A DNA stretch of 64,000 bases from the NCBI RefSeq assembly GCF_003934285.1, contig NZ_RQWJ01000003.1, forward strand, positions 678,501 to 742,500, given 5' to 3'. Shown piece after piece: positions 32,290-43,919 of this stretch. Source of the DNA: Brevundimonas fluminis. Its GTDB lineage: Bacteria > Pseudomonadota > Alphaproteobacteria > Caulobacterales > Caulobacteraceae. Position numbers and translations under genes: made by a program. How positions within the stretch are numbered: position 1 is the first letter of the stretch; every line of letters starts with the position of its first letter. The notes beneath the pieces are model-generated. The model made no database searches. It was not told the DNA's origin and saw only the letters and a list, made by a program, of their open reading frames with translations.

Positions 32290-32775
32290 TCAGTCGAACT
32301 CTCGCACCATGTAGATCGCCAGCGGACCATAGCCCGCGACCTTGGCGGCCAGCGCCGGGGGCAGGGGATCGACCGGCCGCCAGTCCGCCCGCATCCAGTA
32401 GGGCGCCGCGCCCTCCACCGCGATCAGTTCGGATCTCCGGATGCCGGGAATGGCGGCCCGGCAGGCGTTCAGCAAGGCGCGTCCCGTGCCGGCCCCGCGC
32501 GCATGGGCCGCCACCGACAGGTCATGCACGTACCATACGGGCCCTTCCGCCGAGGCCAGCACCACGTCCGGAGGCGGGGGTCGCATCGAGACCCAGGGAT
32601 GGCTCAGGAGATAGCCGTCCAGCCGCCCGGCGGATTCCGCCACCCAGCACCAGCCCGGGGCGACGGCGGGGCGACTGGCGAACGCGGCCTCGCCGTCATG
32701 CAGATGCGTCGGATAGCCGACGGCCTGCAGCGCCAGCGCCGCGGGGAGGTCCGAGACCTCGAAGGGTCGGATCAC
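32290..32775 (-). CDS. GNAT family N-acetyltransferase
   Basis: Acetyltransferase of 161 aa. The start is GTG at 32775 overlapping the TGA of the acyl-CoA dehydrogenase gene. The acetyl-CoA binding motif is present ([21 protein letters not shown]-x-x-G-x-G/A pattern), followed by the usual [11 protein letters not shown]. Substrate is unknown. Translational coupling to the isovaleryl-CoA dehydrogenase gene suggests co-expression. Confidence 0.85.
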   Translation of the reverse strand: MIRPFEVSDLPAALALQAVGYPTHLHDGEAAFASRPAVAPGWCWVAESAGRLDGYLLSHPWVSMRPPPPDVVLASAEGPVWYVHDLSVAAHARGAGTGRALLNACRAAIPGIRRSELIAVEGAAPYWMRADWRPVDPLPPALAAKVAGYGPLAIYMVREFD

Positions 32776-33935
32776 GCCCCCAGCAGCTCCCGCCCGATCA
32801 GGAAGCGGCGGATCTCGTTCGTGCCGGCGCCGATGTCGTACAGCTTGGCGTCGCGGACCAGACGCTCGACCGGCCACTCCTTCGTGTAGCCGGCCCCGCC
32901 CAGGGCCTGCACGGCCTCCAGCGACACCTTCACGGCGTTTTCGCTGGCCAGCAGTATGGCGCCCGCCGCATCGTACCGGGTGGTCTTTCCCTGATCGCAG
33001 GCGCGCGCCACGGCATAGACGTAGGCCCGGGCGCTGTTCAGGGCCACGTACATGTCGGCCACCTTGGCCTGCATCAGCTGGAAGCTGCCGATCGGCTTGC
33101 CGAACTGCTTGCGGTCGCGGACGTAGGGCAGAACCACGTCCAGCGCCGCCTGCATGATGCCCAGCGGCCCGCCCGCCAGCACGGCGCGCTCATAGTCGAG
33201 GCCGCTCATCAGCACGGCCGCGCCGCGACCCTCGCCGCCCATGACGTTCTCTTCCGGAACCTCGCAGTCCTCGAACACCAGTTCGGCGGTGTCCGAGCCG
33301 CGCATGCCCATCTTGTCCAGCTTCTTCGAGACGCTGAACCCCTTCATCCCCTTCTCGATCAGGAAGGCGGTGACCCCGCCGTTGCCGTCGCCGGTGCGGG
33401 CGTAGACGACAAGGGTCTCGGCCGTCGGCGAGTTGGTGATCCAGAATTTCGTGCCGTTCAGGACGTAGCGGTCGCCCTTCTTCTCGGCGCGCGTCCGCAT
33501 CGACATGACGTCCGAGCCGGACCCGGCCTCCGACATGGCCAGCGATCCCAGATGCTCGCCACTGATCAGCTTGGGCAGGTATTTCGCCTTCTGCTCCGGA
33601 GTGCCCCAGCGGCGGATCTGGTTGACGCACAGGTTGGAGTGGGCGCCGTAGCTCAGGCCGATCGAGGCCGAGGCGCGCGACACCTCCTCCATCGCCACGA
33701 CGTGCTCCAGATAGCCCATCCCCAGGCCGCCGTACTCCTCCTCGACGGTGATTCCGTGCAGGCCCAGCTCGCCCATCTCGGGCCACAGGTCGCGGGCGAA
33801 TTCGTTCTTCTCGTCGATCTCGGCGGCGCGCGGCGCCAGCCGGTCGGCGGCCCAGCGGGCGGTGGTTTCACGTATGGCGTCGGCGTTCTCGCCGAGGCCG
33901 AATTCCATGCTCTGGGGGGCGAAGGGAATGCTCAT
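32772..33935 (-). CDS. isovaleryl-CoA dehydrogenase
   Basis: Acyl-CoA dehydrogenase of 387 aa, FAD-dependent, in leucine degradation (isovaleryl-CoA to 3-methylcrotonyl-CoA). The family motifs are present: [34 protein letters not shown] and [20 protein letters not shown]. The catalytic Glu is in [15 protein letters not shown], the position specific to isovaleryl-CoA dehydrogenase rather than the C-terminal Glu of short/medium-chain enzymes. Length and C-terminus ([17 protein letters not shown]) fit. No other leucine-pathway genes are adjacent. Confidence 0.92.
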   Translation of the reverse strand: MSIPFAPQSMEFGLGENADAIRETTARWAADRLAPRAAEIDEKNEFARDLWPEMGELGLHGITVEEEYGGLGMGYLEHVVAMEEVSRASASIGLSYGAHSNLCVNQIRRWGTPEQKAKYLPKLISGEHLGSLAMSEAGSGSDVMSMRTRAEKKGDRYVLNGTKFWITNSPTAETLVVYARTGDGNGGVTAFLIEKGMKGFSVSKKLDKMGMRGSDTAELVFEDCEVPEENVMGGEGRGAAVLMSGLDYERAVLAGGPLGIMQAALDVVLPYVRDRKQFGKPIGSFQLMQAKVADMYVALNSARAYVYAVARACDQGKTTRYDAAGAILLASENAVKVSLEAVQALGGAGYTKEWPVERLVRDAKLYDIGAGTNEIRRFLIGRELLGA

Positions 33936-33973
33936 GTCCGCCGCCTAGCATCGTTCACGCGACCTGCGAAGCG

Positions 33974-35317
33974 TCAGGCCTTGCGACCGACCGTCCTCAC
34001 CCAGAGATGCCACGACGCGGCGCCGACGCAGACCGCGCCGATCACGGCCAGGGTCCACGCCACGGCGGTCGTCTCGCCCATGGGGGACGGATCCTCCACC
34101 GCCACGCGGAAGGCGGCGGCCGAGACGGCGCAGGACACCAGCCCCAGGCCGCCCATGATCACGTACATGCCGGTCTCGCTCCAGTCGAAGCGACGCGGCG
34201 CGGCCGGCTCCTCCTCGTGACGCAGGATGGAGGTCTGCGACGGGGCGTCGACGAACAGCGGGTCCTGGGGCGCCGCCGGAGCCGGGCGCTCCTCCTCGCC
34301 CCAGACCGGGCGCGCCGGCGGGGTCTCGGCCTCCGGCGGCGGCGTCAGGATCAGCGGCTCCACGATCGGCGCGGGGAAGGCCGACCTCACCGGCTCCGGC
34401 CACGGCCGGCTCTCGTCGGCGACCGTCGGCGCCTCGGTCATCGGCGTCCCGGCGATCTCGGCCGGGGGCAGGGGCGCGGGCGCCATGCTGACCGGCTCGG
34501 GGGCCGCGGCCGCGGCGGGCGCGCCGAAGCCGGGCAGGGGACCCACCACCGAGACGCCGTAGCGCGCGCCCCACTGCGGGGTCTGGGCCGGCGGCGGGGC
34601 TGCGACGGCGGTCGGGGCCACGACGGGCTCGGCGGCTTCCGGTTCGGAGACGGGCGTGACCGCCGTCCCGGCGGCCGTGAACGCGGGCACGACCACCGCG
34701 ACCGGCGGCTCCTCCCGCGACTCTCCGGCTTCTCCCAGCAGGGCCGCCACGGCCGCGGCCCGGGCCTCGGCATGGGGCCTGGGATCCGTCGTCGGCAGGG
34801 GGGCGGACAGCAGGTCGGCCAGGGCCACCGGCCGCGCGGGATCGGCCAGGAACAGGGCCCGCTCGGCGGCGCGCCGGCGCAGTCCGGCGATCGCGGGCGT
34901 CGGCTCGCTCCACGCCAGAAGCGCCTCGGCCGCCGCCTCCGGCCGTCCCTCGGCCAGCCGGGCGTGCACGTCCGACGCCGTGAACCGTTCGACGCCGACG
35001 GAGAAGGCGAAGCTGGCCAAGGCGTCGAACTGGTGCGCGTTCAGCTGTGCCGGCAGCGCGTTCAGCGCCGCCACCACGGGCATCAGATCGTACTGCAGCA
35101 GCAGTTCTGCGTCGGCCTCGCCGACCGTCAGCCCCTCGCGCGCGCTCTTGCGGTGGCCGTAGCCGATGACCCATCCCTCGCCGTCGCGCTCGGCGCGCGC
35201 GCGAAAGCCTTCGAAGCTCTTCAGCAGCACGACTCCCTCGCGGGAGACCTTGCGGCGGGCGTTGGAGGCGGGGTCGGACACTTGGTGTTCCAGATCGGGA
35301 CGACGGGTTTCGCTCAC
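33974..35317 (-). CDS. GH24 lysozyme-like protein with C-terminal membrane anchor
   Basis: Protein of about 447 aa. Residues about 25-150 are a T4-type lysozyme domain (GVVLLKSFEGFRARAERDG with the catalytic Glu, WVIGYGHRKSA, NAHQFDALASFAFSVG, AGLRRRAAERALF). About 220 residues of Pro/Ala-rich linker follow (PEPVSMAPAPLPPAEIAG). Two hydrophobic segments close the protein (YVIMGGLGLVSCAVSAAAF, AVAWTLAVIGAVCVGAASWH). There is no signal peptide, so the enzyme domain would be cytoplasmic unless exported like an endolysin. Start uncertain: GTG at 35317, TTG at 35332 or GTG at 35281 (with GGAACACCAA upstream). Confidence 0.75.
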   Translation of the reverse strand: MSETRRPDLEHQVSDPASNARRKVSREGVVLLKSFEGFRARAERDGEGWVIGYGHRKSAREGLTVGEADAELLLQYDLMPVVAALNALPAQLNAHQFDALASFAFSVGVERFTASDVHARLAEGRPEAAAEALLAWSEPTPAIAGLRRRAAERALFLADPARPVALADLLSAPLPTTDPRPHAEARAAAVAALLGEAGESREEPPVAVVVPAFTAAGTAVTPVSEPEAAEPVVAPTAVAAPPPAQTPQWGARYGVSVVGPLPGFGAPAAAAAPEPVSMAPAPLPPAEIAGTPMTEAPTVADESRPWPEPVRSAFPAPIVEPLILTPPPEAETPPARPVWGEEERPAPAAPQDPLFVDAPSQTSILRHEEEPAAPRRFDWSETGMYVIMGGLGLVSCAVSAAAFRVAVEDPSPMGETTAVAWTLAVIGAVCVGAASWHLWVRTVGRKA

Positions 35318-35344
35318 AAGGCGACGGAGCAAGCTCCGCGCCGA

Positions 35345-36745
35345 TCAGAGCAGGACGACGGTCGCCAGCCCGAGGAAGATCAGGAAACCAAAGAAATCCG
35401 TCGTCGCCGTGACGAAGACGGCCGACGACACCGCCGGGTCCTGCCTCATCTTCGACAGCGTCAGCGGCGTCAGCACGCCCACCGAGGCCGCGATGGCCAG
35501 GTTCAGGATCATGGCAGAGGCGATGACCGCGCCGATGCGCCAGTCGCCCGACCACCATCCGGCGGCCACCCCGATCAGGGGCGCCAGCACCAGACCGTTG
35601 GCCAGACCTACCGCCAGTTCGCGCTGGAAGGTCCGGCGCGCGTTGGAACTGTTCAGCTCGCGCGTGGCCAGCGCGCGCACGGTCACGGTCAGCGCCTGGG
35701 TCCCGGCGTTGCCGCCGATGGCGGAGACGATGGGCATCAGGGCGGCCAGCGCCACGATCTGCTCGATGGTGCCGCCGAAGAAGGCGATCACGCCCGCGCC
35801 CAGCGACGCCGTCACCAGGTTGATCGCCAGCCACGGCACGCGGCCGCGCACGATCTCCGGCACGGTGGAGCCGCGGTCCTCGTCCGACACCCCGGCCAGA
35901 CGCAGGATGTCCTCGCGGTTCTCCTCCTGGATGATGTTGACGATGTCGTCGACGGTGATCTGGCCCACCAGCCGGCCCGCCGCGTCGATGACCGGCGCCG
36001 AGATCAGGTGGTATTTCTCGAAGATGTAGGCGACCTCTTCCTGGTCCTGGTCGACGGTGATCTCGTTCACCGGTTCCATGATGTCGGTCAGCTTCGTCGC
36101 GCGCGGCATGCGCAGCAGACCGCTGACCGAAACCCCGCCCACCGGCCGGTTCAGCGGATCAACCACATAGATGTCGAAGAACAGCTCGGGCAGATCCTCC
36201 CCCTGGGCCCGGATGTGGTCGATCGTGTCGCCGACGTTCCAGAATTGAGGCGCGGCCATCACCTCGCGCTGCATCAGTCGGCCGGCCGAATCCTCGGCGT
36301 AGCCCAGCGAGCTCTCGATCGCCGCCCGGTCCACCTCCGGCATGGCGGCCAGCACCTTCTCGCGCTGGTCGTCCTCCAGATCCTCGACGACCGCCGCGGC
36401 GTCGTCCGAATCGAGTTCCTGCAGGGCTTCGGCCAGCGTCAGGTGCGGAACCCTTTCCAGCACCTCCTCGCGGATCCCGTCGTCGAGTTCCGGCAGAGTC
36501 TCGGCCAGCAGCTCGGGCGGCAGCCACTGCACGACGACGGCGCGATGCTCGGCGGTGAGAAAGCCCATCAGGTCGGCGACGTCGGCCGGGTGCAGGTCTT
36601 CCGTCAGGGCGCGCAGCCGCATGCCGTCGCCGTCGTCGGCGGCGTCGACCACCTTTTCGACGAAAGCGGGCGTCAGGACGTAGTCCTCGTCCAGGGCCTC
36701 GTGATCGATCTCGGGCGCGACGGGGGCGATGGCGTCGGTGCTCAC
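35345..36745 (-). CDS. mgtE: magnesium transporter MgtE
   Basis: Inner-membrane Mg2+ channel/transporter of 466 aa. Residues about 25-135 are the N-terminal superhelical domain (ADLMGFLTAEHRAVVVQWL). CBS domains follow at about 140-260 (LMQREVMAAPQFWNVGDTID, EKYHLISAPVIDAAGRLVGQ). Five membrane helices with the conserved APLIGVAAGWWSGDW-type pore region complete it (VSAIGGNAGTQALTVTVRAL). The start is GTG at 36745 with GGGGAGGA upstream. CBS domains gate the channel by sensing cytoplasmic Mg2+. Confidence 0.93.
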   Translation of the reverse strand: MSTDAIAPVAPEIDHEALDEDYVLTPAFVEKVVDAADDGDGMRLRALTEDLHPADVADLMGFLTAEHRAVVVQWLPPELLAETLPELDDGIREEVLERVPHLTLAEALQELDSDDAAAVVEDLEDDQREKVLAAMPEVDRAAIESSLGYAEDSAGRLMQREVMAAPQFWNVGDTIDHIRAQGEDLPELFFDIYVVDPLNRPVGGVSVSGLLRMPRATKLTDIMEPVNEITVDQDQEEVAYIFEKYHLISAPVIDAAGRLVGQITVDDIVNIIQEENREDILRLAGVSDEDRGSTVPEIVRGRVPWLAINLVTASLGAGVIAFFGGTIEQIVALAALMPIVSAIGGNAGTQALTVTVRALATRELNSSNARRTFQRELAVGLANGLVLAPLIGVAAGWWSGDWRIGAVIASAMILNLAIAASVGVLTPLTLSKMRQDPAVSSAVFVTATTDFFGFLIFLGLATVVLL

Positions 36746-36805
36746 GCGTCGTCCTCCCCGTTATGGATCAGCTCTCAGCCGATGGGCGTCCTCAGAATAA
36801 ATCGA

Positions 36806-36892
36806 TGGTGCGGTCGAGAAGACTCGAACTTCCACTCCGGTTAGGGAACAGCGACCTCAACGCTGCGCGTCTACCAATTCCGCCACGACCGC
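36806..36892 (-). tRNA. tRNA-Leu (anticodon GAG)
   Basis: Class II tRNA of 87 nt. Acceptor GCGGTCG pairs with CGACCGC and CCA is encoded. The anticodon loop TTGAGGT contains GAG and a long variable arm follows. It lies between mgtE and the secreted charged protein gene. Confidence 0.95.
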
Positions 36893-36992
36893 TCGCATCG
36901 GAGCGGGGGCGATAGCGGAAAGCCGGGCGGAAGGGAAGGGCCGGGAACGTCGTCCCCCGGACATACGTTTGTAGCCCTCGAAGGAGAGCGAC

Positions 36993-37934
36993 ATGCGTAA
37001 CTTCCTGATGATCACCGCCGTGGCCGCCGCGGCCCTCACCCTGCCTGCCGCCGCGATGGCGCAGAACGGAAACGGCAACGGCAAGGGCCAGGGAAATGGG
37101 CGCGGACAGGCCGAGCGCGGCCCCGACCGCGACGACGGCGACCGTGGACGCGGTCGCGGACAGGAGCGGGCCGAGCGCCGCGACGATCGCGGCCCGCGCG
37201 GCAAGGGCGACGACCGCCGCTGGGAACGCGCCGAGGTTCGCGTCCAGCCCGGCCCGCGCGACCGCGACCGTGACGACGACCGTCGCTGGGACGAACGTCA
37301 GGTCCGCCGTGCCGTGCGTGACGGCGTTCCCGTCGTCGTCCTGCGCGACGCCCCCCGCAACGTCTACATCCAGGGCTGCCCGCCCGGACTGGCCAAGAAG
37401 AACAACGGCTGTCTCCCGCCCGGCCAGGCCCGCCAGATCGCGCGCGCCGACCGGCGGTGGGACGACTGGTACTGGAGCCGCACGCGGGATGACGGCCGCT
37501 GGCGCTACGACGACGGCTACGTCTATCGAATCGCCGACAACGGCGGCGTCGCCGGCTGGCTGCCCGTGTTGGGCGGCGCCCTCGGTCTCGGCAACCTCTG
37601 GCCCCAGCAGTATCAGTACGCGCCCGCGCCGCAGTACTACACCGACTACTGGCGCGTGAACGACGGCTACGACTACCGCTACGCCGACGGCGTCATGTAC
37701 GGCGTCGATCCGCAGACCCAGGCCATCGGGTCGGTGGTCGCCCTGCTGACGGGACAGCAATGGAACGTCGGCCAGCGCATGCCGTCGGGCTACGACGTCT
37801 ACAACGTGCCCTACGCCTATAGGGGCCGGTACGCGGACACCGCCGACAGCTGGTACCGCTACAACGACGGCTACGTGTACCAGGTCGATCCCACGACCCA
37901 GCTGGTGCAGGCCGTGATCCAGCTGCTGGTCTGA
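36993..37934 (+). CDS. exported basic, charged repeat-like protein
   Basis: Exported protein of 313 aa with signal peptide (MITAVAAAALTLPAAAMAQ). Residues 25-110 are a low-complexity Gly/Asn/Asp/Arg-rich stretch (NGNGNGKGQGNGRGQAERG, RGRGQERAERRDDRGPRG). The C-terminal two thirds are Tyr/Trp-rich with repeated short motifs (YDDGYVYRIAD, YRYNDGYVYQVDP, VNDGYDYRYADG). Two Cys (GCPPGLAKKNNGC) are close together. The pattern resembles RcnB-like periplasmic proteins only loosely. Function is unknown. Confidence 0.6.
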   Translation: MRNFLMITAVAAAALTLPAAAMAQNGNGNGKGQGNGRGQAERGPDRDDGDRGRGRGQERAERRDDRGPRGKGDDRRWERAEVRVQPGPRDRDRDDDRRWDERQVRRAVRDGVPVVVLRDAPRNVYIQGCPPGLAKKNNGCLPPGQARQIARADRRWDDWYWSRTRDDGRWRYDDGYVYRIADNGGVAGWLPVLGGALGLGNLWPQQYQYAPAPQYYTDYWRVNDGYDYRYADGVMYGVDPQTQAIGSVVALLTGQQWNVGQRMPSGYDVYNVPYAYRGRYADTADSWYRYNDGYVYQVDPTTQLVQAVIQLLV

Positions 37935-37945
37935 GGGAACCCGCC

Positions 37946-38494
37946 ATGATCCGCGTATCGACCGCCGCCGTCCTGGCCGCATTCGCGCTCGCCGCCTGCA
38001 ACCCCGCCCCGTCGGCCGACGCCGGCGGGGCGGCCGAGCCCTCGTCGCGCACGCTCGCCGCCGAACTCAAGGGCGCGGGCGACCTCGGCACGCTCGAGGC
38101 CGTGCTGGTCAACTCCGGCCTGGAAAAGGTCCTCGAGGGCGTGGGCCCCTACACGGTCTTCGCCCCGGTGGACGACGCCTTCGACGGGGCGACCGCCTTC
38201 GACTTCCGCGACGAGGCCGAGAAGGCCCAGGCCGCGGCCCTGCTGCGGTCGCACATGGTGCCGGGGGCCGTGACCCGCGCGGACGTCTCCGCCGCCCTCG
38301 GCCGGGCGGAGGACGGCAAGGTCGAGATGCGGACGCTCGACAACGGCCTGATCACCTTCACCCGTGAGGGGGAGGCCATCGTCGCCACTCTGGCGGACGG
38401 AGGCCGCGCGGTGCTGACGGGGGAAGAGGTGCTCGCCTCGAACGGCGTCATCCAGCCCATCGACGGCGTCCTGCTGATGGCTCCGGCGGCCTGA
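37946..38494 (+). CDS. fasciclin-domain lipoprotein
   Basis: Lipoprotein of 182 aa with lipobox LAAC (residues 15-18) and a fasciclin (FAS1) domain: [30 protein letters not shown], and [12 protein letters not shown] at the C-terminus. Bacterial FAS1 proteins act in adhesion or as periplasmic stress proteins. It follows the charged exported protein by 11 nt and probably shares its transcript. Confidence 0.88.
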   Translation: MIRVSTAAVLAAFALAACNPAPSADAGGAAEPSSRTLAAELKGAGDLGTLEAVLVNSGLEKVLEGVGPYTVFAPVDDAFDGATAFDFRDEAEKAQAAALLRSHMVPGAVTRADVSAALGRAEDGKVEMRTLDNGLITFTREGEAIVATLADGGRAVLTGEEVLASNGVIQPIDGVLLMAPAA

Positions 38495-38498
38495 TCCG

Positions 38499-38795
38499 TC
38501 AGGCGGCGCCGGCCATGTAGTCATAGACGTCGGCCGCCCGGGTCACCGTGATCGAGATGCGGTCCTCGCTGATCGAGATCTCGCCGCGCGCCACCGGGTG
38601 ATTGTTGGCCAGGATCCAGACCTCGTCGTGTTCCGACGCGTCCAGCGGGATGACCGCGCCGCGGCCCATCTTCAGCAGCTGCGCCATGGGCAGCACGGAT
38701 CGCCCCAGCACGACCGAGATCTCGACGTCGACGGCTTCGATCTGGCTCATGGGGGACGCGAACTCGTACTGGTTGGCGGCGACAGGGTGTTGCAT
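38499..38795 (-). CDS. FliN-like SpoA-domain protein
   Basis: Protein of 98 aa made of a single SpoA (FliM/FliN C-terminal) domain: [38 protein letters not shown], and [16 protein letters not shown]. The flagellar switch protein FliN has this size and layout and sits in the C-ring. The start at 38795 has GGAG 4 nt upstream; ATG at 38813 and 38750 are alternatives. No other switch genes are nearby, so it may be fliN itself in an isolated position or a paralogue. Confidence 0.75.
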   Translation of the reverse strand: MQHPVAANQYEFASPMSQIEAVDVEISVVLGRSVLPMAQLLKMGRGAVIPLDASEHDEVWILANNHPVARGEISISEDRISITVTRAADVYDYMAGAA

Positions 38796-38825
38796 GGCGC
38801 TCCGACGCCCCACATTGCTGCGGCC

Positions 38826-39563
38826 ATGCTTTCCCAGTCCTTAAATTCCGGCGACTCCCGGCTGATTCGGGCCGACGGCCTCGCCGTGGAATGGGTCACG
38901 TCTCCGGGCCGCGTCGACCACCCCGAAGCCGTTGCGGAAATGGAGGCGCGCGTCGCCGCCATCGCCGGGGGCCGGGCGCCGGAACGGGTCTGGCTGCTGG
39001 AGCACCCGCCGCTCTACAGCGCCGGCGTCTCCGCGCGGGACGAGGATCTGCTGGATGCCCGGTTCCCCGTGCATCGCACCGGCCGCGGCGGCCAGTTCAC
39101 CTATCACGGCCCCGGCCAGCGCGTGGCCTACGTCATGCTGGATCTCGGCGCCCGCGGCCGCGACGTGCGCGCCTTCGTGCGTGGTCTGGAGGCGTGGCTG
39201 ATCGGAGCCCTGGGCCGGTTCGGGGTAGAGGCGGACGTCCGCGAGGGCCGCGTCGGCGTCTGGGTGGAGCGCAAGGGTCCCGGATGGTCGCGTGAGGACA
39301 AGATCGCCGCCATCGGCGTGAAGGTCCGCAAATGGGTGAGCTTCCACGGGATCAGCCTGAACGTCGAACCCGACCTGACCCACTTCGGGGGCATCGTGCC
39401 CTGCGGGATCAGCGAGCACGGGGTCACCAGCCTGGTCGACCTCGGCGTGCCGGCCACGATGGACGAGGCCGATGCGGCGCTCAGGGCTTCGTTTCAGGAA
39501 GTGTTCGGTCCCGTGCGCAGGGTGGAGGCGCCGGAGGCCGGAATCGGTGCAGACCTGAGCTGA
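38826..39563 (+). CDS. lipB: lipoyl(octanoyl) transferase
   Basis: LipB of about 245 aa, which moves octanoyl from acyl carrier protein to lipoyl domains of cytoplasmic dehydrogenases. Signature [19 protein letters not shown], the Lys in [17 protein letters not shown] and the catalytic Cys in [17 protein letters not shown] are present. The ATG at 38826 is divergent from the FliN-like gene with 30 nt between them. Confidence 0.93.
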   Translation: MLSQSLNSGDSRLIRADGLAVEWVTSPGRVDHPEAVAEMEARVAAIAGGRAPERVWLLEHPPLYSAGVSARDEDLLDARFPVHRTGRGGQFTYHGPGQRVAYVMLDLGARGRDVRAFVRGLEAWLIGALGRFGVEADVREGRVGVWVERKGPGWSREDKIAAIGVKVRKWVSFHGISLNVEPDLTHFGGIVPCGISEHGVTSLVDLGVPATMDEADAALRASFQEVFGPVRRVEAPEAGIGADLS

Positions 39564-39594
39564 GACCGCCCGTGGGCGGGTTCCGGAGCGTCGC

Positions 39595-41142
<1,548 letters not shown>

Positions 41143-41202
41143 GGAAACGCTCCGAAACGGCCACGCTTTCATTGGAGCCGGAACGGCTGCTAGCTTCGCC
41201 GC

Positions 41203-41784
41203 GTGAAAGTCAGTTCCGTCCATCGGGCCCTCCGGGTGGCCACCGCCCAGCGGCACGAGAGCCTCGAGACGGACGCGGACGTCGAGGCCCGTCTGCGCGA
41301 CCCCGAACGCCGTGTGGGCGTCATGACCGGTCTGCGCGACTTCCATCGGCACGCGGAAGCCATGGCGGCGCCTTTCGCATCCCTGTTCAGGACGGCCGGG
41401 ATCGATCCGGAAGGCCGCAGCGCCGCGCTGGACCGGGGACTGTCCAAACTCCGGGGGGACGCCGCGGCTCCGGCCGGCGAGGCGTCGCCCGCCGGCCTGT
41501 CCACCGCCCTCGGCTGGGCCTATGTGGCGGAAGGCTCCGCCCTGGGCGGGCGTGTCATGCGCAAGGCCATGGTGCGCGACGGCATCGACCTGACCGGCCT
41601 GGACTTCCTCGATCCGCACGGCGACGAAACCGGTCCGCGATGGCTGCGTTTCCTCGCCCTGCTGGACGCCGCCGTCTCCGACGGCCGCGCCGACCTCGAC
41701 GCCGTCCTCGGGGCGGCGGTCGACGCCTTCGACCGCGCGCGCGCCGCGCTTGTTCCCGCATCAACAGTGAGCCGTGCCGCGTGA
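41203..41784 (+). CDS. heme oxygenase (biliverdin-forming)
   Basis: Heme oxygenase of 193 aa with GTG start. The proximal heme-ligand His is in ATAQRHESLETDADV, and the distal helix is GLSTALGWAYVAEGSALGGR. It opens heme to biliverdin IX-alpha, releasing iron and CO. The stop overlaps the start of the bacteriophytochrome gene (GTGA), the usual bphO-bphP arrangement, so its product is probably the chromophore for that protein. Confidence 0.9.
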   Translation: MKVSSVHRALRVATAQRHESLETDADVEARLRDPERRVGVMTGLRDFHRHAEAMAAPFASLFRTAGIDPEGRSAALDRGLSKLRGDAAAPAGEASPAGLSTALGWAYVAEGSALGGRVMRKAMVRDGIDLTGLDFLDPHGDETGPRWLRFLALLDAAVSDGRADLDAVLGAAVDAFDRARAALVPASTVSRAA

Positions 41785-43919
41785 CCGACCAGATCGCCTC
41801 CGAGGCGCACGCCGCGCTGACCGACTGCGACCGCGAGCCGATCCATGTGCCGGAGGCGATCCAGCCCCACGGCCTGCTGTTCGTGCTCGACCGGGACGAC
41901 CTCAGAATCGTTCGCGAGGCCGGACGCATGACGTCGCTCACGAGCCGTGCCTCCTGGCTCGGATGCGCCGTGCATGAGTTCCTGGGAGACACCCTCGGCA
42001 AGCGGCTGAAGGCCCTGGCCAGCGTCGAACAGGGCTTCGCGGGCCGCTGGCGCGCCGCCAACGGGCTGGATTACGACGTCACCGTCCGCCCCAACGCCGC
42101 GGGTCTGGTGCTGGAAGTCGAGCAGAGCAGCCAGGGCGCCCAGCTTGGGGTGGAACTGATCAGTCGCCTCGACGCCGCCGCCGCCGCGCTGGAACGCGCG
42201 GGCAGCCTGCGGGCCGTCTGCGAGCGGGCCGCGGAGGCCTTCCGCGCGCTGACCGGCTACGACCGCGTCATGATCTACCGCTTCCTCGACGACTCCGCCG
42301 GTCAGGTGGTGGCCGAGAGCCGCAGCGCCGAGGTCGAGAGCTTCGACAATCACCACTTCCCGGCCACCGACATTCCCAGGCAGGCGCGCGCGCTCTACGT
42401 ACGCAATCCGGTGAGGGTCATCCCGGACTCGCACTACGAGCCACAGCCGCTGCTGCCCCGGGCGGCCGAGCCCCTGGACATGAGCGACTGCGGCCTGCGC
42501 AGCGTCTCGCCGGTGCACCTCCAGTATCTGAGAAACATGGGCGTGCGCGCCTCGGCCTCCGTGTCGATCATCGTCGACGGCGAGCTTTGGGGCCTGGTCG
42601 CCTGCCATTCCTCGCGGCCGCAGATCCTGCCGCTGGAACAGCGCATGGCCGCGACCAACCTCGCGCGCTCGCTGGCGCGTCAGATCAAGGCCAAGGGCGA
42701 CGCCGAGCTGTACCGCGAGCGGACCCGCCTGCGGCAGCTGGAGCATGAGCTGATCGGCCGCATCCCCGTCGACCGGCCGCTGGCGGACAGCCTCGCCGCC
42801 CAGGGGCGCGATCTGGCCGATCTGGTCGACGCCGACGGGGTCGCCGTCGTCGGGCCCGACGGCGTCGCCCGTTTCGGCGTCACCCCGGCCGATTCCGCCG
42901 TGGCCGAGCTGGCCGAGTGGGTCGCCGATCAGCCCAGCCTCAGGCCGTTCGCCACCCATGTTCTGAGCCAACGCCATCCGCCCGCCGCGCAGTGGGCGAC
43001 CGAGGCCAGCGGCCTGCTGGCCGTGCGGCTGCCCGGCGAACAGCCGCTGACCCTTCTCTGGTTCCGCGCCGAGATCGTCGAAACGGTCCGCTGGGCCGGA
43101 AATCCCTCCACTGCGGTGAAGGACGGCCCCTCCGGCGTCCTCACGCCCCGCGCCAGCTTCGAGGCCTGGTCCGAGACCGTGCGCGGGCGCTCGCGCCGCT
43201 GGACCCCCGCCCAGGTCGAGTCCGCCGGGCGCCTGCGCGACGCGCTGCTGGACATCGCCTCCGTAGGCCAGCTGCGCAGCCTGAACCGCACCCTTCAGGC
43301 CTCCCTCAGCGAACGGGACCTGCGCCTCGAACAGCAAGGCTTCCTGATCCGCGAGGTCAATCACCGGGTGCAGAACAGCCTGACGCTGGTTTCGTCCTTC
43401 CTCGGCCTTCAGGCGCGCCACGCCGAGGCCGCCGCCGCGGAGCAGCTGAACGAGGCGCGCCGCCGCGTCCGCGCCGTCAGCATGGTGCACAGTCGGCTTT
43501 ATCGCGCCGAGACCGGCGCCAGCGTGGACATGGCCCGGTACTTCGCCGAGCTGGTCGAGGACCTGGGCGGCTCGATGGGCGCCGACTGGCTGGCGCAGCT
43601 CGACTCCGACCTGGCGCCCGTCCGGATGGACGCCAGCCGGGCGGTCACCGTCGGCCTGATCCTGACGGAGCTGATCATCAACGCCCAGAAATACGCCTAC
43701 GACGGCGAGCCCGGCCCGATCCGGGTCGTCCTCGAGGAGGAGCCGGACCTGTTCCGTCTCACGGTCGAGGACCAGGGGAAGGGCGGCCACGCCGTCGGCG
43801 ACGGCTTCGGCTCCCTCATGATCCAGAGCCTCGTCGGTCAGCTGGGCGGCGAGCTGACCTATCGCGACGCCTCGCCCGGGCTCCGCGCGGTGCTCAAGGC
43901 GCCGATCGGCGGCGGCTGA
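41781..43919 (+). CDS. bacteriophytochrome histidine kinase
   Basis: Red/far-red light sensor of 712 aa, GTG start. An N-terminal Cys16 (ALTDCDREPIHVPEAIQPHG) is the usual biliverdin attachment site. PAS, GAF (ESFDNHHFPATDIPRQARAL, containing the conserved DIP) and PHY domains follow. The PHY tongue has PRxSF (LTPRASFEAWSETVRG). The output is a HWE/HisKA_2-type kinase (LIREVNHRVQNSLTLVSSFL with phospho-His, then LTELIINAQKYAYDGEPGPI). Cytoplasmic. The cognate response regulator is not in the adjacent genes; the hybrid kinase upstream carries a receiver. Confidence 0.95.
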   Translation: MTDQIASEAHAALTDCDREPIHVPEAIQPHGLLFVLDRDDLRIVREAGRMTSLTSRASWLGCAVHEFLGDTLGKRLKALASVEQGFAGRWRAANGLDYDVTVRPNAAGLVLEVEQSSQGAQLGVELISRLDAAAAALERAGSLRAVCERAAEAFRALTGYDRVMIYRFLDDSAGQVVAESRSAEVESFDNHHFPATDIPRQARALYVRNPVRVIPDSHYEPQPLLPRAAEPLDMSDCGLRSVSPVHLQYLRNMGVRASASVSIIVDGELWGLVACHSSRPQILPLEQRMAATNLARSLARQIKAKGDAELYRERTRLRQLEHELIGRIPVDRPLADSLAAQGRDLADLVDADGVAVVGPDGVARFGVTPADSAVAELAEWVADQPSLRPFATHVLSQRHPPAAQWATEASGLLAVRLPGEQPLTLLWFRAEIVETVRWAGNPSTAVKDGPSGVLTPRASFEAWSETVRGRSRRWTPAQVESAGRLRDALLDIASVGQLRSLNRTLQASLSERDLRLEQQGFLIREVNHRVQNSLTLVSSFLGLQARHAEAAAAEQLNEARRRVRAVSMVHSRLYRAETGASVDMARYFAELVEDLGGSMGADWLAQLDSDLAPVRMDASRAVTVGLILTELIINAQKYAYDGEPGPIRVVLEEEPDLFRLTVEDQGKGGHAVGDGFGSLMIQSLVGQLGGELTYRDASPGLRAVLKAPIGGG

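Noticed and set aside
34007..36844. Long plus-strand frame opposite the lysozyme and mgtE genes
   Set aside because: It is the antisense shadow of two well-supported genes and has the Arg/Gly/Ala-biased composition typical of GC-rich shadows.
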